A stretch of DNA of 64,000 nt, from assembly GCA_963728295.1 (NCBI GenBank), contig CAVSKB010000004.1:62001-126000 (forward strand). The letters are read 5' to 3'. Positions 56,120 through 63,858 of this stretch are shown piece after piece. Under the pieces are notes generated by a model that had not been told where the DNA came from, searched no databases, and saw nothing but the letters and a program-made list of their open reading frames with translations. The translations under genes were made by a program, and so were the position numbers. How positions within the stretch are numbered: the first letter of the stretch is position 1; each line of letters begins with the position of its first letter. Source of the DNA: DATJKD01 sp963728295. GTDB lineage: Bacteria > Pseudomonadota > Gammaproteobacteria > Steroidobacterales > Steroidobacteraceae.

Positions 56120-56899
56120 GCGCCGAAGAACCGATCATCTCTGTCCGGGACGTGGTCAATCGCTTCGGTGCGCAGGTTGTGCACGACGGCGTCAGCTTCG
56201 ACGTGTGCAAGGGGGAGATCTTCGGCATCGTCGGCGGGTCTGGCAGTGGCAAGTCGGTGCTGCTGCGGACCATTCTTGGGCTGCGTCGCCCTGACGCCGG
56301 GACCGTGCTGGTCGAAGGCCGCGACGTCACGTGCATGCAGCCCGAGGAGCTGCGCGAGGTCAAGCGCCGCTACGGAGTGGCTTTCCAGCATGGCGCGCTC
56401 TTCTCGTCGCTCAGCGTCGAGAACAACCTGACGTTGCCGGTCGCCGAGACGATGGATCTCCGGGAGGACTACTATCAATTGCTCGCCAGGCTGCGGTTGC
56501 GGATGGTCGGCCTGCCGCTCGACACCGCGGCGAAGTTACCCGCGCAGCTCTCGGGCGGCATGGTGAAGCGTGTCGCGCTCGCACGCGCGCTCGCGCTCGA
56601 TCCGGTATTGCTCTTTCTCGACGAGCCGACCGCCGGTCTTGACCCGATCGCGGCGTCCGGTTTCGATGAGCTCGTGCTCTATCTGCGCCGCACGCTCGAG
56701 CTGACCATCGTGATGGTCACCCACGATCTGGACACCCTGTCGAGGACATGCGACCGTGTCGCTGTGCTGGTCGACGGCAAGGTGATCGTGGACACGCTTC
56801 CCCGGCATCCAGAATCACGAGCATCCCTGGATACGTGAATATTTCCACGGGCCGCGCGGCCGCCGCGAGGCCGAAGCAGGGAAAACCGGTGGAGCGTGA
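56116..56899 (+). CDS. mlaF: MlaF-like ABC ATPase (apparent frameshift)
   Basis: About 260 residues. Walker A GGSGSGKS (40-47), signature LSGGMVKRVALARAL, Walker B LLFLDEPTAGLDP and the switch His in VMVTHDLDTLS are intact. The start is TTG at 56116, overlapping the mlaE stop (TTGA). Near 56797 an extra C shifts the frame; the correct C-terminus, HPWIREYFHGPRGR, the usual MlaF ending, reads in the next frame to a TGA at 56897-56899. Without the correction the protein ends at 56838 with SRASLDT. It powers lipid transport by the MlaE permease. Confidence 0.92.
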
Positions 56900-57826
56900 G
56901 GCCCGCTACGCCGTCGTCGGTCTGTTCGCGCTCGCGACGATCGTGCTCGCATTCGGCTTCGTCTGGTGGTATTCCGGCGCCAGCGACCGGCGCGAATACG
57001 CGCGCTACGAGATCCATTTCTTCGGCTCGGTCAGCGGGCTCGCGGAGGGCAGTCCGGTCCGCTATCTCGGCGTCGACGTCGGCCGGGTCGAACGCCTGCA
57101 GGTCGATCCAAAGAATCCGCGTCGCGTGAAGATCGTCGTGGAGATCGATTCGAGCGCGCCGATCTCGGGCGCGACCGAGGCGCGGCTCGGCCTGCTCGGT
57201 CTGACCGGGCTGCTCTTCATCGATCTGCGCGAGGATCCGCAACGCGTCGCTTCGCACGCCGCTCGTGCAGGGCGATCGCTATCCGGTCATCCGTGCCCGC
57301 AAGGGCGACATCGAGGCGTTTCTCGAGCGGCTGCCCGACGCGATCACGCGCGCTGCCAAGGTGATGGAGCGCGTGGAGAAGCTCCTCAACCAGGAGAACA
57401 TCGACGCTGTCGGGAAATCGCTGGCCAACATCCGCGAGGCGACCGGCGAGCTTCCGGAGCTGTCGCGCAACGCCTCGACGCTCGCGAACGAGCTCAAGCA
57501 CACTGCCACCGAGGTGACCGCGCTTTCCCGTCAGCTGAGCGACGTGGTCGACGAATCGAGGCCCGACTTCGCCGCTGCACTCGGCAGCGTGCGCGCGGCG
57601 TCCGAGCGGCTGTCCGGCACGGCCGCGAGCATCGAGCGCATCGTGTCGGGCAACGAGGGCTGCCCTGTCGCAGCTCGCGGGCTCGGGCGGCGCCGACCTG
57701 CAGCAGCTTCTCCTCGAGGTTCGCGACACGAGCGCGGAGGTGCGCGCGCTCGCGAGGCAACTGCGCGAGAACCCGTCGGCGCTGTTGCGCGAGCGGCCGG
57801 AGACGGGCGTGGAGCTTCCCGAATGA
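56889..57826 (+). CDS. mlaD: MlaD-like MCE-domain protein (two apparent frameshifts)
   Basis: About 311 residues. One TM helix (YAVVGLFALATIVLAFGFVW, residues 7-26), an MCE domain (about 40-120: YEIHFFGSVSGLAEGSPVRY, LGVDVGRVERLQVDP, LLGLTGLLFIDL), then a long helical stretch (IEAFLERLPDAITRAAKVME ... ASTLANELKHTATEVTALS) typical of extended MCE proteins. Extra bases near 57247 and 57661 shift the frame; corrected, the gene ends LLRERPETGVELPE at 57824-57826. The start is GTG at 56889, overlapping the mlaF end by 11 bp. It is periplasmic, hexameric in its family and binds the substrate lipid. Confidence 0.88.
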
Positions 57827-58425
57827 GACGGACGATCGTGCTGCTCGCCGCGGCCGCGGTATGCGCGGGCTGTGTCGGATCCGCCCTCGAGTCGAATCGC
57901 GAGGAGCCGGAGGTGTTCAGGCTCACGACGCCTGAGACCCCCGACGCCGGCGCCGCGCTGCCGGAGGCGCTCGCCGTCGGGCGCCCGCGTGCTCCGGTCT
58001 CGCTCGACACCGAGCGGATCGCCGTCGCCGGCCCTGACACCCGCTTCGACTACTACTCGGGCATACGCTGGGCGGAACCCGCGCCGCTGATGCTCCAGCA
58101 GCTCCTGGTCCAGGCGCTCGCGGCAGATGGCCGGTTCGCCACCGTGGTCGCGGTGCCGAGCCGGGTGCCGAGCAAGTACCAGCTCGAGATCGAGCTGCGG
58201 CGCTTCGAGGCCGAAACCGACGGACACGGTCCGCCGGTCGTCAAGGTCGAGATGCAGGTGATGCTGCTGGACGGGCGGGGCGGCACCCTGGTCGCGAGCT
58301 TTCCTGCGACGGCGTCGGTCGTGGCGGAAGGGGATCGGCGCGCCGCGGTGCTATCGGCCTTCAACGCGGCCACGCGCCAGGTGATCGGCTCGATCGTCGC
58401 CGCGACGCGCAGCGCGGCTGGCTGA
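57823..58425 (+). CDS. ABC-type transport auxiliary lipoprotein (PqiC/MlaB-operon type)
   Basis: A 200-residue lipoprotein with lipobox AAAAVCAGC (C17). The mature part (VFRLTTPETPDAGAALPEAL, RIAVAGPDTRFDYYSGIRW, LMLQQLLVQALAADGRF, YQLEIELRRFEAETDG) is the ABC_trans_aux/PqiC fold seen in envelope-spanning MCE systems. The ATG at 57823 overlaps the mlaD stop (ATGA). It is the last gene of the operon and would sit on the inner face of the outer membrane. It replaces the MlaC chaperone, which is not seen here. Confidence 0.9.
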   Translation: MRRTIVLLAAAAVCAGCVGSALESNREEPEVFRLTTPETPDAGAALPEALAVGRPRAPVSLDTERIAVAGPDTRFDYYSGIRWAEPAPLMLQQLLVQALAADGRFATVVAVPSRVPSKYQLEIELRRFEAETDGHGPPVVKVEMQVMLLDGRGGTLVASFPATASVVAEGDRRAAVLSAFNAATRQVIGSIVAATRSAAG

Positions 58426-58499
58426 ACGTACCCGGTCGCGGTGGTCGCTGGCCCCACGCCGCTCGGCCGCGGTTTCAGCTCGCCGCCCGGCAGCTGGCT

Positions 58500-58973
58500 G
58501 CTCGCCGGCGCTCGGCCCGGGTGTCTCGTGGGCCGGTCACTACGATCGACGGAACGTTACAAAGTCTCCCGAGGGTGCCCCGCACATCGTGTCGGCGTCC
58601 ACCGCAGCGGCGGCGGTATCGCGGAATCGTGGCAGAGTCATGACTTCAGGAGTGCCCGCGACGTCTACCTGCGATTGTCAGGCGTGGTTTCGGCCCACGA
58701 GACACCCGGTCCAAACGCCGGCTCGCCGATGCCACGGTGGGGGCGCGAGCCGGCGCGTGGACGTGGTGGTATCCCAGCCGCGAAGCACGCCTCCGTGCCC
58801 GCAGTTGGACGTTGCGGGCACTCTTGGCGAAGGGCTGCCTCGACGATTCCGCGATACCACGTACTGATCCGGCGCGCGCCGACAGCGCGTGCGGGGCAGC
58901 CTCTTCCGCTCTGCAACGACCCTGAATCGTGGTGCGCGGCTGGGGATACCACCACGGCCGCGTGTCGGCGAGC
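58500..58973. repeat. nested palindromic repeat element, copy B
   Basis: About 474 bp, same orientation as copy A, and roughly 80-85 percent identical by eye. A 50-bp block is fully identical (58678-58727 to 52623-52672). It has its own inverted arms: GGTATCGCGGAATC at 58615-58628 pairs perfectly with 58845-58858, and GAGGGTGCCCCGCAC (58571-58585) with the complement near 58889-58903 at one mismatch. It lies in a 612-bp gap between the convergent lipoprotein and GGDEF/EAL genes. A 27-28-bp unit (CCGCGTGTCGGCGAGCAGC core) is tandemly repeated at its right edge, 58959-59005. ORFs across it are by-products. Confidence 0.88.
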
Positions 58974-59037
58974 AGCTACCGTCGCCGCGTGTCGGCGGGC
59001 AGCCACTCCACCGCGGCCGGGCGCCGGCGGGAGCAGG

Positions 59038-61061
59038 TCAGGCCGGCAGCCGCAGGACCGGATGCTGCCCGGTCGCCTGCCGGACCATCATGTCGAGGAA
59101 ATCGGCAGACGCGATCGGCTCGCCGAACAGCCGCCCTTGCCCGTACTGGCAGCCGCTGTGCACCAGGAAGTGCCGCTGCTCATCGGTCTCGATGCCCTCG
59201 GCCACGACCTGCAGGCCGAGACTGCGGCCCATCTCGATGATGGTGCGGACGATCGTGGCGTCATCCGGGTCGCTCGCCGCATCGCGTACGAAGGACTGGT
59301 CGATCTTGAGCGCGCCGATCGGGAATTGCTGCAGCGCGCTCAGGCTCGAGTAGCCGGTGCCGAAGTCGTCGATCGACAGGTGCACGCCCATGGCGCGCAG
59401 CTCGTCGAGCAGCGGCAGCGTCTTTGCCGCATCCATCATCAGGGTCGTCTCCGTGATCTCGAGCTCGACGCGCGAGGGCGAGACACCGTGATGCTCGAAC
59501 ACCGAGCGGCAGTTGGGAATGAAGCTCGCCTGGCTCAGTTCCTTGAGCGACAGGTTGATCGCCACCCGGCCAGGGTCCGCGACGCTTTTCTGCCAGGCCG
59601 CGTAGTCGCTGCACACCTGGTTCAGCACCCACGCGCCGATGTCGAGGATCAGACGCGATTCCTCCGCGAGCGGGATGAACTGCGCCGGCGCGATGTCGCC
59701 GTGACCCGGCAGGCGCCAGCGCAGCAGCGCCTCGGCGCCCACGATCTGGCCGCTCCCGAGGTCGACCTTGGGCTGGTAGCGGACGAAGAACTCATTGCGG
59801 TCCAGCGCACGCCGCAGCTTGCTCTTGAGCATCAGCCGCTCGACCGCCGCGGCGTTCATCTCCGGCGCGTAGTGCACGTGACAGTTACGGCCGGCGCGCT
59901 TGGCGTGGTACATCGCCGCATCCGCGTTGCGGATCAGGTCAATGACGTTGTCCGCGTGCTCCGGGCAGGTTGCGATGCCGATGCTCGCGGTGACCTCCAT
60001 TTCCTGATCGCCGATGTGGACCGGGCGCGCGATCTCCGCCAGCACCAGCCGCGCGAGCGAGCTCGGCCTGATCGTGGCGTTCGTGCGCGTCGTCCCCGCC
60101 CTCGGTGAAGAGCGCAAATTCGTCCCCCGCCAGCCGGCCGACCACCGTCTCCCGCGGCAGGGCGCGCGACAGGCGCTCGCTCATGGTTTCGAGGATGCGG
60201 TCGCCGGATTCGTGACCGAAGGTGTCGTTGATGTCCTTGAAGTTGTCGAGATCGACGTACAGCAGCACCAGCCCGCGCCCCTGACGCGCCGAGCGCGCGA
60301 TCGCCTGCTGCAGCAGGTGCTGAAACTGCATGCGGTTCGGGATCTTCGTGAGCGCGTCGAAGCGCGCCAGATAGCGGATGCGCCGCTCGGCACGCTTGCG
60401 GTCGGTGATATCCCGCAGCACGAAGATGTGACCCTGGAAGACAGGGTCGGCGCTCGAGATCGGCGAGGCACTCACCGCCACCGGTATGGTCTGTCCCCGG
60501 CCCGTGCGCACCACCGTCTCCCCGGGCGCCTCGAGGACTTTCTCGACGCCGAACGCGGCAAGGTGCTCCGGTGCGATCAAGGTGTCGAAGTCGAGCCCCT
60601 CGAGCTCGCTGGGCGCGCGTCCGAGCAGCCGCTGCGCAGCGGCATTGGTCGTACGGATGCGGCCGTCCTCGGAGGCCACGAGCACCGCATCGCCCATGCT
60701 GTTGAGGAGCGTTTCGAGGTAGTCGCGCGAGATCGTCGTGCGCGTGAGCTCCTCGCGCATCTTTTCGAGAGCGTCCTCGAGCGCGCGCATCTCGCGCACG
60801 CCGCTGCGCGGCAGCGGTTCGGTGTGCCGTCCGCGGCCAATGCGGTCGGCGCCGGTGATCATCGCGACCATCGCACGATCGATTCGGGCGATCAGCGCCG
60901 CGGTGATGCCGGCGGCGAGCAGCGACAGCGCGAGTCCGATGCCGATGACGAGCGTCAGCGCGCCCCTCGAAATAAAGCGCGAGCGCGACGGACGCGGTGA
61001 GCAGGATGCCCACCACCAGCACCGTGAGGACATAACGCGTCTTCAGGCTCTTGCTCCGCAT
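59038..61061 (-). CDS. membrane PAS-GGDEF-EAL protein (two apparent frameshifts)
   Basis: About 674 residues. N-terminal TM segments (YVLTVLVVGILLTASVALAL and LTLVIGIGLALSLLAAGITA) flank a HAMP-like stretch; PAS (about 115-230), GGDEF (about 245-400) and EAL (about 415-660) follow. The active loop reads RLAGDEF (AGDEF, normally competent). EAL is intact: AEALLRW, VAINLSLKEL, ELEITETTLM, SIDDFGTGYSS, KIDQSFV. An extra G near 60967 (YFEG to GALTLVIG) and an extra C near 60080 (DDAHE to ATIRPSS) shift the frame. It can in principle make and break c-di-GMP; which activity dominates cannot be read. Confidence 0.9.
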
Positions 61062-61224
61062 TTGCGATCAGGAGCGGCTTTGACCGGTTCAGTGGCCTGT
61101 GGCCGCGATCCCGACCGCTATCATAACGGCAGTCGGCCGCCGCGGCTGCGCGGATTTCGCAATGCATGCAGCAGAAATGCCCAGACTGGAGCGATCACAG
61201 CGCGAATGCCGCGGCGCCCGTGGG

Positions 61225-61247
61225 CCGCAGGGACCCTGCGGTATATT
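61225..61247. promoter_or_regulatory. palindrome with -10-like box before the M15 peptidase gene
   Basis: CCGCAGGG at 61225-61232 and CCCTGCGG at 61234-61241 are perfect 8-bp arms around one base, immediately followed by TATATT at 61242-61247, 19 bp before the ATG at 61267. No -35 box is clear. An operator overlapping the promoter is the simplest reading. Confidence 0.45.
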
Positions 61248-61266
61248 GCGCCTGCCAGAGGACTGA

Positions 61267-61980
61267 ATGAACGAACTCGAGCTCACCGGGCGCGCCCGAA
61301 CCCACATCATCGATCTCGAGCAACCGCGCTGCGCGCTGCATTTTGCCGTGGTCGCGTCGCTGCTCTCGATGCGCGACGCGGCGGCGCGCGCGGGCGTCGA
61401 TCTCGTGCCGGCGTCGAGCTTCCGCGACTTCGATCGGCAGGTTCAGCTCTGGAACCGCAAGTGGCGCGGGGAGCGGCCGCTGTACGACCGCTCCGGTCGG
61501 CTGCTCGATCACGCGAAGCTGCGCGAGCCGGAGCTTGTCGACGCGATCCTTTGCTGGTCGGCGATACCGGGCGGCAGCCGTCATCACTGGGGCACCGATC
61601 TCGACGTGATCGATGCCGCGGCGATGCCCGACGGATACAAGGTCCGGCTCATGCCCGACGAGTACGCGCCGGGCGGCGTCTTCTCGCGCCTGACGTCCTG
61701 GCTGGACGAGAACATGCAGCGCTTCGGATTCCATCGGCCCTACGGCTCGGACCGCGGCGGCGCTGCCGTCGAGCCCTGGCACCTGAGCTACGGCCCGGTT
61801 GCCAGCGCCGCGATCGAGGCTCTGACGCTGCCCGTGTTGAAGCGAGCGATCGCCGAAAGCGAGCTCGACGGTCGCGGCTACGTGCTCGAGCGGCTGCCCG
61901 AGATCTACACGCGGTTCATCCTCGCCGTGGATGCCCCACGCGCGCAGCCTGTCGTGCCCGCATACGCTGCACGTGCCTGA
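61267..61980 (+). CDS. M15 family D-Ala-D-Ala carboxypeptidase-like protein
   Basis: A 237-residue VanY-type metallopeptidase. The zinc motif SRHHWGTDLD (S104, H106, D113) matches SxHxxGxAxD, and EPWHLSY carries the catalytic Glu and third ligand His. SSFRDFDRQVQLWNRKWRGE is the family substrate-loop region. No signal peptide is visible, so the protein would be cytoplasmic or exported by an unrecognised route. The ATG at 61267 follows GAGGACTGA. Its 3' end overlaps the converging SDR gene by 65 bp. It would trim peptidoglycan peptides or act on other D-amino-acid peptides. Confidence 0.9.
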   Translation: MNELELTGRARTHIIDLEQPRCALHFAVVASLLSMRDAAARAGVDLVPASSFRDFDRQVQLWNRKWRGERPLYDRSGRLLDHAKLREPELVDAILCWSAIPGGSRHHWGTDLDVIDAAAMPDGYKVRLMPDEYAPGGVFSRLTSWLDENMQRFGFHRPYGSDRGGAAVEPWHLSYGPVASAAIEALTLPVLKRAIAESELDGRGYVLERLPEIYTRFILAVDAPRAQPVVPAYAARA

Positions 61981-62776
61981 GAAAACTCATCGGGAAGAAC
62001 CGCTTGATGCGCCAGAGCCAAACGTATTCCTTCGGCCAGACGATGTAGAGCCGGCCGCGCGCGGTCGCGGCGAGGATCGCCCGCGCTGCATCCGCGGCGT
62101 CGTAGGCGGAGCGCGCCATCAGACGCCGCGCCATCGCGCTCTCCTCGGCCGGCGCGCGCATCGTCTCGAGCAGTCCCGTGCGGAAGAACCCGGGCATCGC
62201 AACCGATACCTGCACACCCGATCCGCTCAGCTCGGCCGCGAGCGTCTCCGTGAGTGCAATCACGCCCGCCTTGCTCGCGTTGTAGGCGCCCATCTGCGGC
62301 GCGGCCGCGAACCCGGCGGAGCTCGCGATGTTGAGGATGGTGCCCGATCCCTGCCTGCGCATCAGCGGAACGGCAGCGCGGCAGGCATGCACTACGCCGA
62401 GCAGGTTGATGTCGACAGCCCAGCGCCAGTCCTCGGCCGAGGTGACCTCGACGAGCCCGGCCACCGCGACGCCGGCGTTGTTGATCAGGAGGTCGAGGCC
62501 GCCGACCTCGCGCGCGTAGCGTTGGAGCGTGGACTCCACGAAATCGTGCGACGCCACGTCGCCGGTGTAGATGGTCGCGCGGCCGCCGACCGCATCGACC
62601 TCCGCGCGGACACGCTCGAGGCGATCGACGGAGAGGTCGGCGAGCCCGAGCTGCCACCGGTGCCTCGCCAGCTCGAGTGCGAATGCGCGCCCGAGACCGC
62701 TGGCCGCGCCGGTGACGAAGGCACGGCGCCCGGGCAGGCGCGTTGCCAGTCGCCCGATGTCTGCTTCGCCGCGCAT
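61916..62776 (-). CDS. SDR family oxidoreductase
   Basis: A 286-residue classical SDR. TGAASGLG (22-29), INNAG near 98-102, S152, Y165 and K169 (NASKAG) are intact, followed by VAMPGFFRTGLLETMRAPAE, a longer C-terminal variable region, and a basic tail. The C-terminal 20 residues (RMRARQAARVGHPRRG) overlap the M15 gene, so the true stop could be confirmed by comparison with relatives. The ATG at 62776 begins RGEADIGRLATRLPGRRAF. Substrate unknown; many relatives reduce acyl or polyketide-like ketones. Confidence 0.86.
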   Translation of the reverse strand: MRGEADIGRLATRLPGRRAFVTGAASGLGRAFALELARHRWQLGLADLSVDRLERVRAEVDAVGGRATIYTGDVASHDFVESTLQRYAREVGGLDLLINNAGVAVAGLVEVTSAEDWRWAVDINLLGVVHACRAAVPLMRRQGSGTILNIASSAGFAAAPQMGAYNASKAGVIALTETLAAELSGSGVQVSVAMPGFFRTGLLETMRAPAEESAMARRLMARSAYDAADAARAILAATARGRLYIVWPKEYVWLWRIKRFFPMSFLRHVQRMRARQAARVGHPRRG

Positions 62777-62821
62777 CGCGATATGCTAGTCGCTGCAGTC
62801 CGCCCTGCGAAGTCGGCAACC

Positions 62822-63145
62822 GTGCGCAAGATCCATACCTCTCCGTCGCTCGTCGAGATCGCGCACCTGCGCAACCTGCTGGAAGCCGAAGGCATCGGCT
62901 GCCAGATCCGCAACGACCGGCTCGCGGGGGTGGTGGGCGAGATCCCGTTCGTCGAATGCTGGCCGGAGCTCTGGCTGCACCGCCCGGGCGATGCGCTGCG
63001 CGCCCGCGGCCTCATCGATCTGGCACTGCGTCCGTCCGCCGCGGCCGAGCCCTGGACCTGCCCGGGTTGCGACGAGCGCATCGAGGGGCAATTCGCCACG
63101 TGCTGGAATTGCGGGGCCGACGACAACGGCCGGTCGACGCCATGA
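62822..63145 (+). CDS. DUF2007 protein with C-terminal zinc ribbon
   Basis: A 107-residue protein. IHTSPSLVEIAHLRNLLEAE and GIGCQIRNDRLAGVVGEIPF form the DUF2007 (putative signal-transducing) domain. A C-terminal CPGCDERIEGQFATCWNCG provides two Cys pairs for a zinc ribbon. I chose the GTG at 62822 because the family starts three residues before the IYTA-like strand; the ATG at 62783 is possible but adds 13 residues. It is divergent from the SDR gene (45 bp). Its stop overlaps the next start (ATGA). Function unknown. Confidence 0.85.
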   Translation: MRKIHTSPSLVEIAHLRNLLEAEGIGCQIRNDRLAGVVGEIPFVECWPELWLHRPGDALRARGLIDLALRPSAAAEPWTCPGCDERIEGQFATCWNCGADDNGRSTP

Positions 63146-63848
63146 CGGCGCTCACGATCGAGCGCCGATACAACGGTCCGCCGGACTCCGGCAACGGCGG
63201 CTATGTGTGCGGCTCGATCGCGGAAGCGCGTGCAGGCGGATCTGCGCGTGCGGCTCACCCGCCCGCCGCCGCTCGATACGCCGATGCCGCTGCTGCCCGA
63301 CGGCGACGACGCATGGCGGCTCGAGTCCGCGGACGGCACGGTCGCGAAGGCCGCGTCAGCGCGACTCGACGCTCACGGTGCCGGAGCCACCGCGTTACGT
63401 CGATGCGGTTTGGGCCTCGCAGCACTACGCTGGATTTCGCGCACACCCATTTCCCGAATGCTTCGTCTGCGGCCCGCAACGTCGCCGCGGTGACGGGCTG
63501 CGCATCTTTCCGGGTCAGCTCGATACCGGCCTGGTGGCGGCGCCATGGCTGCCAGCCGATTCGCTCGACGGCGGCGACGGCAAGGTGGCTGTGCGCTACC
63601 ACTGGGCGGCACTTGATTGCCCTGGGTTCTTCGCGGTGTCGGACGGACGCCAGGCGATGCTGCTCGGCGAGATGCAGGCGCATCTCGATCGACGCGTGCG
63701 CGTCGGAGATCCGTGCACGGTCATCGGCTGGCGGATCGGCGCCGACGGACGCAAGCACTACGTCGGGACGGCGATCTTCGACGTCGAGGGCGAACTCTGC
63801 GCTCGCGCCACCGCGACCTGGATCGCGATCGAGCCCGAGCCCGCCTGA
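63142..63848 (+). CDS. hotdog/thioesterase-like hypothetical protein (two apparent frameshifts)
   Basis: About 235 residues over three frames. The start MTALTIERRYNGPPDSGNGG is in the frame of 63142; extra bases near 63225 and 63370 connect GYVCGSIAEA, VQADLRVRLTRPPPLDTPMP and LTVPEPPRYVDAVWASQHYA. The last segment has FPECFVCGPQR followed by GDGLRIFPG, a Cys-x2-Cys-Gly-Pro signature, and a hotdog-like second half (GQAMLLGEMQAHLDRRVRVG, YVGTAIFDVEGELCARATAT) resembling PaaI-type thioesterases. Substrate unknown, and no catalytic residue is assigned. Overlaps the DUF2007 stop by four bases. Confidence 0.72.
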
Positions 63849-63858
63849 CGCGGGCGGA

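Noticed and set aside
11535..63375. Programmed +1 frameshifting or true pseudogenes as the cause of the many breaks
   Set aside because: No common slippery sequence, breaks at unrelated places in unrelated genes, and rates of divergence in the flanking segments look normal for functional proteins. Kept as a finding only because read data would decide.
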